A stretch of 64,000 nucleotides of DNA from Pyropia haitanensis (Eukaryota; Rhodophyta; Bangiophyceae; Bangiales; Bangiaceae), in assembly GCA_008729055.1 (NCBI GenBank), contig SDUX01000004.1, forward strand, positions 1,116,001 to 1,180,000, read 5' to 3'. This document shows positions 20,791-32,584 of the stretch, piece by piece; position 1 is the stretch's first letter, and each line of letters starts with the position of its first letter. The notes below the pieces were generated by a model. It was not told the DNA's origin, did not search any database, and saw only the letters and a program-made list of their open reading frames with translations. A program made the position numbers and the translations under genes.

Positions 20791-23466
20791 GGCAACGGCA
20801 CGCCAGGGCCGCGCGGGCGACAAGGCGGGGAGGGGAGGCGGCGCCGTGCGGCGGCCACGACGCCCACGGGCGGCGCCGAGGTCGCGCCGGCGAGGGGCGG
20901 CAGCAGCACCGGTCGTCTGCGAGGGGGTCGTGGAAAGGAGGGGATGGCAGCTGGACGAGGAGCGCAGCGGCGGCCGGGGGCCTGAAGACCAGCAGAGAGA
21001 GGATGCCCTGCGCGATGCGGCAGGCGAGCCTTCGGGGCAGCGCCGCAGAAATCTCAAGCGCCTGAGCCCGCGCGCGCTTCCGGCTCGTTCACCGTGATCC
21101 GCCAAGCCGGCCAATCACAGAGCGTCAGCGGCTTGGACCGGGAAAGCGGCAACGCCGCCTGGGCGCGCTCTCGGTGCGACCCCCAGCGCGCCCTCTGGAC
21201 ATTATCAAGTACAAACGTGGTTTCGCAAATTTGTACACAATGGTGAAATCCTGGTACTTGCTGTACAGTAGAGGTGCTCTTTGAATCTCATCAGATGCAA
21301 AGTTTGCCTTCCTTCCTTTTTTGGGGCGTTCTACAAAGTCCACGTCCAGAGACCATGCAGGCAGGGACGCGGACACGCCCGCGCCCACCCATCCTTGCCG
21401 ACCACGGCGGAGCCGTCATCACGGGCTCGGTGGCCGCGCCGCGCTCTTCTCAACGCTCCCAACCATGGCCGGGCGGCCACGTGTGGGGCCTGGCGCGGCT
21501 CGGAGGGCGTCTGGCGGCGACGAAGAGTGCGCGGCGCGGCAGCCGCCGCTGCGTCCCCCGTGCCCGTGCAAAGCGGCTGCGGAGTTGGGATCACCCGCTT
21601 TAGTTGCCGTGGACTGGACCGCTGCCTCTCCCCCTTTGTCACCAGGGCGGCGCGGCGGGCCGCGTCGGTCCATAGGAGTAGACCGCGGGCTCCTGTATGT
21701 GTGCCTGCCGCCCTTGTCTCTGACTAAATTTAGGGAGAAGAGAGAGGCAAGTGCGTCAGTCGGGGACAGGCCGCGGGGCGGCAACGGCGCGGCAGCGTCC
21801 GTCTCGGTGTGGGGCAGATCGGCGTCGAGGGACGGGGGAGGGGCGGACGTAGCCGGGGAGGAGGGAACGGGCGTACCCCACGGACGGCACCCACTCGAAT
21901 ACCCGGCCACGGACGGGTGCGACGCTGGCAGGCGTCCCGACAGAGCAGACGGCGCGACCGTGCGCGACCGCGGGTGGCCACTGGGCGCTGGCGGGTGTTG
22001 GACGGCGGCAGCGCTCGCCCGCGGGACGGCGGGTGGGGCTGGCGGCCGGGCGGGCGGTCGTGCCATCGTCGCGCTTGGCCCACGCACAGCTACCACGGCC
22101 CGCCGGCGCCGCCACCTCAACGAGCGGGTGGCGGGAATGGCGCCGGCGGGGGGTGGTGGCGCCGTCACCCCAGCCCGCGCCGCCCCCTACTGCGCACTGC
22201 CCCCAGCCCCGCCGCGGACGCCGCCGCCGCCGCCGCCGCCGCCGCCGTCCGCCGTGCCAGACGCCGCGGTCCGTCCGCAACGTCCGCGCCCGCGCGGCGG
22301 CGCCCCACCCGCCGCAGCGGCGGCCGCCCAGCCGTGGTGCGCGCCGCCGCCCAAAGCGGCAGCGGCGTCACGGTCGCCCACGAGCGCGCGGCGGCGGCGG
22401 TGGCGGCCGCCGCCGCCGCCGACGCCGCCGCGGCCGGCCGTGCCGCACGCGCCCGCAGGGGCGGGTACGGCACGAACACCCCCCCCCCCTCCCCTCCCCC
22501 CCCCCACCGTCACACGCTGTGGCGCGCACCCCGCCCGTCCTCGTCACGCCGCCGCGCGCTCCACCCCCGCGACAGCGGCGGAGGGGGAGCGCCGGCGGCC
22601 CGCCGCGGCGGCCGGTCGCGGGCTGCCGCGCCCGGTGGGCGTCCAAGGAGGCCAGACGCGGCACGCGCAGGGAGGCCGCCGCGCGCTCCGTCCAGACCCC
22701 TCCCGCCTCCTCCCCCCGTAGCCGTGGCGCCCTCGCGGCCGGCCGCGCGGGCGGCCCGCCCGCGGACGCGCTGTCCGCGGCGGTCGCGGCGCGGCCATCG
22801 CCCCAACAAAGAAACGACCGGGAGCGGGGGCGGCCGGCGGAGCCGCGGGCCGGCCTGCTGTTGCTGCGCCCCCGGTCCGTGCGGGCGGCGCGTGACCGGA
22901 TCTATCCGCGTGCGTGAGACTGGCACGGGTATGGAACTCGTACACTCCTACACTAGGTGCACACTGATTGGACGCGACCGCCACGCAGGGGAGAGCCGAT
23001 GGCGACACTGGCTGGCGAGTGGCGGCACGTGGGCCGCGCACGCGGGGCGCGTGGCGTCGGGGGGTCGTCCTCGCGCCACCGCCCGATTCAACGACAACCC
23101 ACTTTGGGCCCCCGGTCGCAGTCAAGAGCGAGTGTGCCAGCAGCAAGAGAGAAACGCGCGCAGACGACGCCGCGCCCGTCCCTGTCGTGGGGCTGTGGGA
23201 CGCGCCCCGCAGAGAGGCGGCCGCGCGTCGTGCGCCGCGTCGTGCAGGCGGCGCGGGGCTCCCGCTGGGCGCCCCGCTCCCGCCTCGCTGCGCCGATCCG
23301 GCGCGCGCTGGCGGTGCCCGCGGCTGCCGCGCGCCCGCCCGCCCGCCCGCGGGGTGGCCTTCCTCGCCGCCCGGCCTGCGTCCTTCCCCTCTGCGTCGCC
23401 CCTGCCCGCCCCCTTTTTTCTCCCACCCCCGCCTCTGCCTCGCCCCTGCCCACCCCCCTTCCTCCC

Positions 23467-23499
<33 letters not shown>

Positions 23500-23969
23500 C
23501 GGTTGCCCCCCCTCCCGCCCCACATCCGCCGCCCCACCACCCATCGGCAGGTGTCGCTGGAGGGCGTCCCGGACGCGCCATTGCCGACAACCGGTGCGGC
23601 TCCCGTCGGGCGCCCGCGACGCCCATCCCGCCCCCCGGTTGCGGCGTGGCCGGCCGGTGCGTCGGCTCCCCCGCCCCGCGGCTGTCCCTGCCACTGCCGC
23701 CGCCTGCTGCCGCCGCTGCTGTCCCTGCTGTTGCCGCCGCTGTCCTTGCTGTGGTCCCCGACCGCCGCTGCCGTTGCGGTTGTGGTCTGCGTCCCCCTGC
23801 CGCCGCGGGCGGGCCCGCCCCGGCCGCGTGTCCCGGGCTTGGCTGCCCCCCTCGCCCTCTACCCCGGCACGTGTGCGCGGGCGCGCTTCCGCCCGCGTCG
23901 GGCGTCGCGTAGCCCTACCCCCAACACCCCCCTCGGCGCCCCCCCCCCCCCCCCCCCCCTTTGGCCATC
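20791..23969. other. Long stretch without an assignable gene
   Basis: 20800-21180 and 21350-23960 are GC-rich with no recognisable product on either strand. 21190-21320 is notably AT-richer (CAAGTAC near 21208 pairs with GTACTTG near 21252). Poly-C runs at 23468-23497 and 23940-23960 precede the MsrB start. A promoter for MsrB must lie here, but I see no clear TATA box. Confidence 0.35.
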
Positions 23970-24824
23970 ATGGTGTCTGCGTCCCCCCCTCCCGCCGCCG
24001 AGGAGGCCGCCTCCCCCTACTTTGCCTCCCTCCCCGCGACGGCGGTCCCCCTCGTCAAGCCGTCGGCGCCCGGCCCGCTGGCGCGGTGGCTCGCCCGCCA
24101 GGCGCGGCGGCTGCGGGCGCTCGCGCAGCCGCCCGACGCGTCCAACTTTCGGGCCGCCGTCCACCGCACAGAGGCCGAGTGGCGGCGCCTCCTGTCGCCG
24201 CTCGCGTACGCGGTGATGCGGCAAAAGAAGACCGAGGCGCCCTTTTCGGGCGAGTACGACGCGCTCTACCCCGACGAAGGCTTTTTCAAGTGCGCGGGGT
24301 GCAGCCGGCCGCTCTACTCGGCGCGGGCAAAGTTCAACTCGGGCTGCGGGTGGCCAGCGTACGTACTGTTCCTCTTCATGGACGTGTTCTTTGGCTCCCC
24401 TGACGTTTTGTCGCGTCTGCGTTTCTTGGTCTCCCTCTCTTGCGTGCGTGGTGCCCCCCTCTGATTCGTCTCCTGACGCCTTGGTGCCGCTGTTGCTCCG
24501 GTGCTTGCCATTTTGGTTCGTTGTGTGCACGTGTCTCCGTGTCTCTTGTCCTCTTTTTTTTTTTTGCCTGACTGGTCCTCCCTACTCTCCCCGCATTCAC
24601 CGCACAGGTTTGACAAGTGCTACGCTGGCGCGGTGTTTATGCGGCGGGACCCGGACGGTTCCCGCGCCGAGATCCTGTGCACCGGCTGTCACTCACATCT
24701 GGGACACGTCTTCACTGGCGAGGGCATGACCCCCACGGACGAGCGGCACTGCGTAAACAGTGTCTCCATCGTGTACGACGCGTCTGCGCCGTCAGAGTCG
24801 GTGAGGGAGGTCATGTTGACGTGA
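23970..24824 (+). CDS. MSRB: Methionine-R-sulfoxide reductase B
   Basis: MsrB (SelR family) reduces the R epimer of methionine sulfoxide using thioredoxin. Two exons, 23970-24358 and 24608-24824, splice at GC|GTACGT and CGCACAG|G, joining inside the invariant GCGWP-F block and giving 201 residues. All key residues are visible: zinc CxxC pairs CAGC and CTGC, ARAKFNSGCGWPAF, HLGHVFTGEGM, and the catalytic Cys in ERHCVNSVSI, a cysteine rather than selenocysteine. About 75 residues precede the core. They include LARWLARQARRLRAL, a basic amphipathic stretch that could be organellar targeting or an added helix; there is no classical transit peptide at the ATG. ATG 23970 is the first in-frame ATG, directly after a poly-C tract. 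Intron 249 nt, T-rich before the acceptor. Confidence 0.92.
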
Positions 24825-25709
24825 CTTGCGGGACCTCTCCATGCCTGGCGTCTTGGGTGGGTTTTTTTTTCTGTGTCTCTTGTTTTTGTTCTTTGCCCTT
24901 GCTTAATCTCTCCTCTCTCGGCCGTGCGCTTCTGGGTGACTGTACATATTCATGGTTGCGTACGTTCCTCTGCGATAATCCTATTCTGTTTTCCATGCCT
25001 CCAGGTCGCTGGTCTGGTTGCATCACCCGACCCACAATCGGTGATGCTGGACCCCCCCGCTCGCAGCGTCCACCCTTCTCCCACCAACCCCCCCCTTGTC
25101 CTTCCCCGTATACCCTCGTTGCGCGCACGCCTGAGTCCATCGTTGACACCTTCGTGTCGGTCGACCTGACGCCTGCCATACGGCGTACCACGACAACCGC
25201 GCCGCCGCGGCGTCATCGTGCTGGCGTTGCACCCCACGGATAGCTCTGCGGCGGCCAGCGGCACGCTTCTTACCCCCTTGAGGACCGTGTCGGTCGTCGC
25301 CTGCCAGTGGGACAGGTCCCACGTGTGTCGCTGTACCAGTGGCGAGGCAGGGAGGTGGAGGCGGAGCGCCTTGGCGCGTCCTGCCTGCGGCTCAACGGGG
25401 AGTGCGCGGAGAGCGGGTGTTGTTGTGTTGGGCGCCTCATCCGTTTGTGGTATCGTTCTTCGTGGCTGGCGACGCTGCTGCTGCCGGGTTGACCACCTCG
25501 CCCGCCTCAATGTCCAACACTCACGGCTGCTTGACGAGGGAGGCAGAAGGTCACCTTGTTTTTCACGACTGATCCTGCACCCTTCCTCCCCCTCAAGCCC
25601 TCTGTACATACGCACACGCTCACAGACGATGCGCCGAGCTAGACACTCCCACAGCCGCTCCAACTCGAGCCGGTCGACGGCTGCTCCCGCCACCCCCCGG
25701 CTGTGCTCC
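24825..25709. other. MsrB 3' region and NEET 3' region
   Basis: Moderate GC, no supported gene. It lies between the 3' ends of MsrB (plus) and the minus-strand NEET gene, so it holds their convergent terminators; no clean AATAAA was identified. Confidence 0.4.
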
Positions 25710-26051
25710 CTACTCGACGGCGCTCACCACCTTGACGGTGACCGGCCCCAGCTGGTCGCCCGTCTCCTTGTTGTGCTTGTTGTGCGCGCCCGAGCACTTG
25801 GGGAACGTCTCGCTCTTCCAGCACCGGCACAGCGCGACGCCCTTGTCGCCCTCGGTGCTGTTGTGCGCAATCGACATCTTGTCCTTCTCGTCCATCGAGC
25901 CGTCATTGTACACGTCCGCCATCCGCAGGGGCGCCGCCACAGGCGCGCGGGCGGCGCCAGCCACGGCACCGGCCGGCCGCCGGCCGCTCACCGCCAGGCG
26001 CTGGCGGGGGGTGGTCCGGGACAGGCACGAGGGGGTTGGCAGGAAGGCCAT
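25710..26051 (-). CDS. Plastid-type NEET (CDGSH) 2Fe-2S protein 1
   Basis: A 113-residue single-exon protein. The CDGSH core CRCWKSETFPKCSGAH has the three cysteines and one histidine that bind a 2Fe-2S cluster, but Ser replaces the usual Asp (C-S-G-A-H). The tail NKHNKETGDQLGP closely follows the plant NEET pattern (HNK..GDN.GP). The N-terminal 40 residues (MAFLPTPSCLSRTTPRQRL, then Arg/Ala/Pro) look like a plastid transit peptide. NEET proteins handle iron and clusters and respond to redox state; the land-plant member is in plastids and mitochondria. It is divergently oriented to a second NEET gene 1.5 kb away, suggesting an old inverted duplication. Confidence 0.9.
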   Translation of the reverse strand: MAFLPTPSCLSRTTPRQRLAVSGRRPAGAVAGAARAPVAAPLRMADVYNDGSMDEKDKMSIAHNSTEGDKGVALCRCWKSETFPKCSGAHNKHNKETGDQLGPVTVKVVSAVE

Positions 26052-26727
26052 GGTGCAGTGACGCGGGTGAGCGGGTGGGTGGGCGGGTGGGAAGAGGTTG
26101 AGGAAGGGGCCTGGCGTGGCAACCGTGGGGAGGTGAGGGCGATGGGAGAGAGGCGGTTGTGCAGCTGACGACAATGCGAAAGTAGGCGAGGCGAATGCAC
26201 ACGGAGAGCTGTGCGGGAGGTCGCGGGGACGAGCGTGTATTAAAAAGGGCGCCCGCTGGTCGACGGCCTCGGCGGCTGTCCAGCGGCTGCCCATCGACCC
26301 GTGGCACACGGGGGCGTGCAAACCGATACCGGCTGGCAAGCCTGTGGCGCGCACCCGCAGCCGGCCGCGGGTGCAACCGTGCTCGGCATTGCCTGCGCGC
26401 CTGCAGGCGGGCGCGGCGGCAGGCAATCCCTGTCGCGCCTTGGTGAGCGCCGCGGGCATGACGGGTGTGGAGACCCCCTCGCCAGCGATGCACGCCGTGG
26501 GGGGTCTGCATGTCCCCCCCCCCCCCCCCCGGCGCCCTCACTGGTCACGAATGGACTTCAATCGGCACCCCGTGCCGCCGCTCGCGCAGCCGAGGCGGAT
26601 GAAGGTAGGCCACGGATCCGTTGGCCAACGGGTAGAGAGACCCAGCCACGGGGAACAACCCTCCGACCAGCCCTGCCGACGTGGCACGACAGGTCCCGGC
26701 AGGCACGGTTACAACCAACGCCCCGCG

Positions 26728-27008
26728 AGTGGGGCCATCATGGCAGGCGGCGGCCATATTGGCTCTGCGGGTTGCACCAGCTGTCCGCGTCGCAGCGCTC
26801 TGCGATAAGGGGGGGAGGGGGGGGGGCGCGTCTGGTTGCCGGCAGCGGACCCTACGGCTACCATCTCCGTGGCGCAGAGATTGCGTTTGGTGGAACGCCG
26901 CCCAATCAAGTGGCCCCATTGACCGGGTATCGTCCTACGTGGCGAGACCGGCACCCGATGCAATCCGCATCGCCGGCTGCCGACCCCGGCGGCCATGATG
27001 GCTCCACT
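26728..27008. repeat. Imperfect inverted repeat in the NEET spacer
   Basis: AGTGGGGCCATCATGGC (26728-26744) matches the reverse complement of 26992-27008 at 16 of 17 positions. Similarity extends outward weakly (ACCAAC blocks on both arms). It could be a degraded MITE or a remnant of the inverted duplication that made the gene pair. Confidence 0.45.
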
Positions 27009-27516
27009 GGCAGCGCCGGGTTGGTAGCCCGCTACACCCTCGCCAGCCGGCCCCGTGGGACGGGCGGCGCCGCGAGGGGTAGCCCAGGCGGCGCGATCCG
27101 CGGGCCACACCCCTGGCCGCCGGCCGCCCCGCCGCGCGCGCGCACGCCCCGCGCGTCTCGGCCTTGGTGGCACCGGCGGCGGCGGGCGGGCGCCGTTTGC
27201 ACCCGCCGCCGCGCCTCCCCCGTTCCATTCCATTTGCGTCACTGCGGGCGCAGGGGCGGCGGGGATGGGTGTCGCGGCCGCCCGCGGCGCGAGCGACGGC
27301 CAACCTCGCCACGCTGCGGCGGGGACCCCCCTCTGGTTTATAGCGCCGCCACGCGACGCGGGGGGCGGCAATCCGTGCGACTCCCCTCACTTGCTGCAGT
27401 CACTGTCTCTGCTGTTTTTCTATCCATTCGCCGCACCTCCCATCCCCTCTCACCACCCCCTCCCACACAGTACATCCGCCCATCCCCCATCCCCCGCTGC
27501 CTTTCCTCCCGCATTC

Positions 27517-27566
27517 CCACCACCACCACCACCACCACCACCACCACCACCACCACCACCACCACC
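27517..27566 (+). repeat. (CCA)n tract abutting a start codon
   Basis: About 16 perfect CCA units run directly into the ATG of NEET gene 2 (...ACCACCATGG). It would form the last 50 nt of the 5' UTR and supplies a good initiation context. Confidence 0.85.
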
Positions 27567-28182
27567 ATGGCGTTTGTCGCTGCTGCCGCGCCGCTGGGCT
27601 ACTCGTCTGCCCGCGGCGCCGCGCTCGCCACCCGCCGGCCGGCGGCCGCCGCCGCGGCGGCAACGACGCGGATGGCGACGCCGCCCCTCAACGCAGAAGG
27701 GGAAAAGGACAAGGCGAGCTCCTACACGCTGGTGACGGGCGCCAAGGTGGGGCTGTGCCGCTGCTACAAGAGCGCCGACTTTCCCATTTGCAATGGCGCC
27801 CACGCGGGGTACAACAAGAAGGTACGTTGGCGGGCGGGATGACGGTCGGGGTGGCTGCCCGAGATGGAGGGGGGGGGGGCGGAGAGGCGGCGTCAGTGGG
27901 AGCGGACGACCAGCCAAGCACCGTGAGTGTGGTGGGCAGCAGCGGGGTGGGTGAGAGTGTGGACTGCGGTGGCTGGGCGAGGACGGCTCCCCAGCAGCGT
28001 GCGTGTGCCGATGCTGACGTGTGGACCCGTGTTGCTCTGCTGTTGGACGGTGCCACCATGGCCAACCGCTCTCCCTGCGTCGTATCGGACTGCCTCTGCT
28101 GCTGCCACAGACGGGGGACAAGATTGGCCCCATTGAGGTGGTGTCGACGCCCGACGTGCCGGCGTCCATGGGCCGCGACTGA
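27567..28182 (+). CDS. Plastid-type NEET (CDGSH) 2Fe-2S protein 2
   Basis: Exons 27567-27821 and 28111-28182 join in phase 0 (AAG|GTACGT to GCCACAG|ACG) to give 108 residues. The cluster motif is CRCYKSADFPICNGAH, with Asn where CDGSH has Asp; the Cys3His ligand set is intact. The tail YNKKTGDKIGPIEVV matches the plant NEET end. The leader (MAFVAAAAPLGYSSARGAAL, followed by Arg/Pro/Ala) is plastid-transit-like. Both this and the minus-strand paralogue start with MAF, but this one has an intron and the other does not, so either the intron was gained or lost, or the copy was retroposed. A polyadenylation signal follows at 28296. Confidence 0.92.
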
Positions 28183-28295
28183 CCGTGCCACGCCGCGGCG
28201 GTTCCGCGGCCGTCGAGCGGGGGAGGGGCGGGAACCACAGCAGGACGGCGACGCGTCTGGGCTCTTGGCACGACCGTCTGTGCTGGTGGGGTGTG

Positions 28296-28301
28296 AATAA
28301 A
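28296..28301 (+). terminator. Polyadenylation signal AATAAA
   Basis: AATAAA lies 114 nt after the NEET gene 2 stop codon in otherwise GC-rich sequence, the expected place for 3' end formation. Confidence 0.6.
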
Positions 28302-28701
28302 ACGGGGTCGCCTTCCTCCCGTCGCCGCGCCGGTCGCGGAATGGGGTGCGGCCGCCACGGGGGCGCCCGGCGCAACCGCGCGCTGCCGGCGGACCGCCGC
28401 GCACGGCGAGGCGCGTCTGCAGGGAGCGGCTTGGGATGGGACGCCGCCGGTCCGCCGATGCCCCGCCCATGCCCAATGCGCATGGTGCGCCCGTCCCGCC
28501 GAGGCAGCGCCACGACCGTGCGGTACTGCTCCAAGCGCGTCGCAGCTCCCCCGCCCCCGTACCCGCCACTCAAGTCTCTCCCTTGTCCACCAGCAGCGCG
28601 CGGCCGCCGCTGGCACCGCCGCGTTCCTCACCGTCCCAGGCAGCCCGCCGTCCAGTGTTCAAAAAAAACGATTCCACCCTACCGCCTCGAGTACCGTGGA
28701 C

Positions 28702-28835
28702 TCTGTCTTGATCCAATCACTGACGCCTGCCCATTCAAAAAATCGAATCGGACTTGGTGGGGGGTGTCACCCGCTGTGAGACAACCCGCAGACGATGGCA
28801 CTGCCGGCCGGCGGCGTCCCACGGATCAAGACAGA
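28702..28835. repeat. Small inverted repeat, 13-bp arms
   Basis: TCTGTCTTGATCC (28702-28714) is the exact reverse complement of 28823-28835. The 108-bp interior is AT-richer than its flanks and has TTCAAAAAA runs. It resembles a short MITE or a remnant. Confidence 0.45.
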
Positions 28836-29040
28836 CACTCGTTGGTCGGCCGTCGGCTACGTGGCCGCGCGCGCCCGCGCGCCGCGCCACCGCGCCCGCC
28901 GTCGGCGCGCCGCCGCGCGTGTCCCGGCGGTGCCCCCCCGCGGCGGCGGCGGCGGCGCGGTCGGCCACCGCCCGCGCCGCCACCCCCGTGGCGCGCGCGC
29001 GCGCTGCGCACCACCCCCGTGACGCGCCCGCGGGCGGCCA

Positions 29041-29240
29041 CCGCCGCCGCGGCGGGGGACCGCGGCCACGGTCGGCGCGGCGTCCGCGGCGGCACCACCG
29101 GCTTTCCCCCCCCCCGCCCACGCTCCCCCACCGCCGCCGCGGCGGGGGACCGCGGCCACCGACGGCGCGGCGTCCGCGGCGGCACCACCGCCTGCCCCCC
29201 CCCCGCCCACGGTCCCCCACTGCCGCCGCGGCGGGACCGC
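29041..29240. repeat. 90-bp tandem repeat before the dynein start
   Basis: A unit beginning CCGCCGCCGCGGCGGGGGAC recurs at 29041, 29131 and (shortened) 29221, about 2.2 copies with few differences. Because 90 is a multiple of three, it would encode a 30-residue repeat if translated. It ends about 275 bp before the dynein ATG, so it is probably in the promoter or 5' UTR. Confidence 0.8.
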
Positions 29241-29447
29241 GGCGGCGGCGGCGGCGGCGGTCGCCGTCCTCCCCCCCCCCCCAACCCGCGGCCGCCGTCG
29301 CACCTGGTGCGGGCGGCGGCTCCGTTGGACACCCCCTCCCCCCCCGCGCCCCCCCCCCGCGCCTTTTTTCCCCCTGGCGGTCACTGCGCGGGTCTGGTCG
29401 CCCACCCACTGTTCCTCCTCCCCCATCAACGCGCGGCCCACGCGGGG

Positions 29448-29494
<47 letters not shown>

Positions 29495-29514
29495 CGGCAA
29501 CGGCGACGGCGGCC

Positions 29515-30038
29515 ATGGCACTCGACGCGGCCGCCGTCGGCGCGCACCTGGCGGCGCTGCTGCCCGCCCTCGGCGCCGCGCCCGCCGCGGCGGCGGCGGC
29601 GGCGGTGGCCGCCCCCGCGGGCGCCGCCGCCGTCGCGCGCTTTGCCGCCGCCGCCCCCGACGGCGCGCCCATCCTCGTCGCGACCGTCACCACCGCCGCC
29701 GCCGCCGCCGGTGGGGGGGGGGGTGGGGGGGGGGGGGGGGGGCGCCGGTCGTGACGCTCGCCACGGACGTGACGCCGCCGCCCGCGGCGGCACGCCTGGT
29801 CGTCCTCTGCCGCCGGCAGGCCGACCCGGCGGCGGCGACGGCGGCGGTGTCCACGTCCGCGGCGGCGGCGGGGGGGGGGGCGGCGGCGGCGGCCGGGGGG
29901 GGGGGGGGCGACATCGCGTCCCGCCTCGAGGTGCTGACGCTGACCAGCGCCGGCGGCCGCGTGTATGCCGCCGACGACGCGGGCGGCGCGGCCGCCGCGG
30001 CGGCGGCGGCGGGGACCGCCGCCGACGGGGATGGCGAC

Positions 30039-30072
<34 letters not shown>

Positions 30073-31240
30073 GGCCGCTCGCGGCGCTCGCCCGCCACCT
30101 CCGCACCGTCGCGCTGCCGCTCGTCGACGCGGTGGCGGCGGGCGGCGGTGGCGGCGGTGGCGGCGGTGGTGGTGGTGGTGGTGGTGGTGGTGGTGGTGGT
30201 GGTGGTGGCGGCGGCGGCGGCGGTGGGGTGGGCGGCGCCGCACGGGAGGGCGCCGCCGCCGCCGCCGCCGCGCGGCGGGCGCTGACCGACGCGGCCGCGG
30301 CGGTCGCGGCGGTCGCCGCCGCGCGGGACGTGCCGGTGCCGCCCGTCCGCCTGCGGGTACACCCGCTGGTCGAGGCCGCGGCGGCGGCGGCGGCGGCGGC
30401 GGCTCCCGCCGGCGCACCCCCGTCGGTGGCGGCGCTCGTCGACGCGGTTGGCGACGCGGCCGACGCGGGCGGGGTGCTCAACCAGCTGCAGGCGGGCGTG
30501 TCTGCGTGGGCGGCCGACACTGCCCGCCTCGCCGCGACGGTCGGCGCCCCCCCCCCCGTCACGGGCGTCGCCGCCGAGACCCGCCTCTGGGCCACCGTCG
30601 CCGCCACCGCCGCGGCGGCGGGCCGCGCCGTCGCCGCCGCGCCCGCCATTGGCGCCACGTTTGCGCTGCTCGCGCGCCACCGGCGGGCGGCGGGCGTCCA
30701 AGCGGACCTCGCGGGGAGCCTCGCCGCGACCCGCCGCACCGCCGACGGGTACCTGCACCTGCTCCGCGCGCTGCCCGTCGGCGCGCTCGACGCGGCGCTC
30801 GCCGCGGCGGCGCCCGCGGCGATTGCGGAAGCGGTCGCCGCCGTCGCGGCGCAGGCGGCGGCCAAGCTGCGCCTGTCGGCCTACCCGCCGGGCCGCGCGG
30901 AGGGGCTGCTGTTTGCGGTGGGGGGGGCCGTCGACGCCGCCGCGCGGGCGGCGCTGGCCGACGCGGGCGGCGGCGGCGGCGGCAGCGGCGGCGGCGGGCG
31001 CCACGGGGGGCTGCTCGCCGACGTGCGCGTCGTGCGCGCGTGGCAGTCGGCGTTCCACGCGTGGCGGTGTGGGTATGAGGACCTGCGGGGGGTGGGGCGG
31101 GACGTGCTGCGCGCGCGGGGCGACGTGGGGGATGGTGGTGCTGGTGCCGATGGTGGCGGCGGCGGCGGGGGGGGCGGCGGCCGCGGCGGCGGCGCGGGTG
31201 GCGGCGCGGGGGGGGGGGGCGCCGACGCCACCGATGAGGA

Positions 31241-31271
<31 letters not shown>

Positions 31272-31867
31272 GGGCGGCGCCACCGCGGCGGTGGCGGCGG
31301 CGGCGGCGGCGGCCTGCCGCCGCGGCGGCCGCCCGCGTTTGCGGCGGTCGAGTCGCGGCTGTTTGACGTGGCCACCCTCCACGCCAGCTACGAGGTGCTC
31401 GGCGAGGCCGTCGCGACCGTCGCTGCCGAGGCGGCCGCCGCGGATGCGGCTGCCGCGGCGGCCGCCGCCGACACCCCCGCCGCCGCGTCGACCGATGGGG
31501 TGGCCACGGCCGCCGCGGACGGCGGCGGCGGCGACGACGCGGACCGTGACGCGGCGGCCGCGGCGGCGGCGGCGGCGTCGGCGGCGGCGGCGGCGGCGGG
31601 CGTGGCCGCCGCGGCGGCGGGGGTGGCGGCGGCGGCCGCCGCGCTGCGGTCGGCGTATGGCGGGGTGGGCGGCGCCGCGACGCGGTTTGACGGCGCCGAC
31701 GGGGGGGGGGACCGCTGGCGCGCCGCGCTCGGGACGGTCGAGGCCGCCACCGCGGATGTGGACGCGGCGGTCGGCCGGTACGTTGCGGCGCGGCTGGCGG
31801 CGGTCGTTGCGGCCGACGCGGCGACCGCCGGTGCCGCCGCCGGCGAGGCCACCACCGCCAGCGGCGA

Positions 31868-31898
<31 letters not shown>

Positions 31899-31928
31899 GC
31901 CGCCAATGGCGGCGGCGGCGGCGGCGGG

Positions 31929-31962
<34 letters not shown>

Positions 31963-32505
31963 TCCCGCCCGCCGACGCGGCGGCGGTCGACGCGGCGGGC
32001 ACCCGCGGCCGGCGGCTCCTCACCGCCATGGCGGCGGTGACGGCGCCGTACGGCGGCGCGCTCGCCGCCCGCCCCGACCTTGCCGCCGCCGCCCTCACCG
32101 CCGCCCGGCGGCCCGCCCTCCGCGCCGCCGCGGCGGCGGTGGCGGGCCTCGCCGCCCGCGCGGCCGCGGCGGAGCGCGTCGCGGGCGGCGCGGCGGACCT
32201 GCCGCTGCCGCCCATTGCCGGCGGGGTGGTCGTCCTCGCCGCCGTCGGCCGCGCGCTCGCCGCCGCCGTCGCGGCGGTCGACGCGGCGATCGCGCCGCCG
32301 CCGCCGGCCGGGGGGGGGGGCCGCGCGGGCCCGTCGCGGCCGCCGCCGCCGCCGCCGCCGACGCGGCGGCCGCGTCGACGCCGCGCGCGGCGGCGGCCGC
32401 CAAGGGCGGCGGCGTGGGCGACGCCGCGCCCATGACGCTGGCGCGGCGGCAGGGCGGCGCGTCGGCCGCGACCGCCGCCGCGGCGGCGGCGGTGGCCGCC
32501 GCGGC

Positions 32506-32544
<39 letters not shown>

Positions 32545-32552
32545 TGTCGGCA

Positions 32553-32584
<32 letters not shown>

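Larger units (their letters stand above)
26052..27566. other. Spacer between divergent NEET genes
   Basis: A 1.5-kb head-to-head spacer with no supported gene. A minus-strand CTATAAAC (plus-strand GTTTATAG near 27337-27344) and a plus-strand TATTAAAAA near 26237 are possible core elements, but neither is at an ideal distance. Confidence 0.4.

Noticed and set aside
22544..23626. A 360-codon minus-strand frame.
   Set aside because: Gly/Arg/Ala-rich with no start context or domain, and a poly-G tract in its middle.
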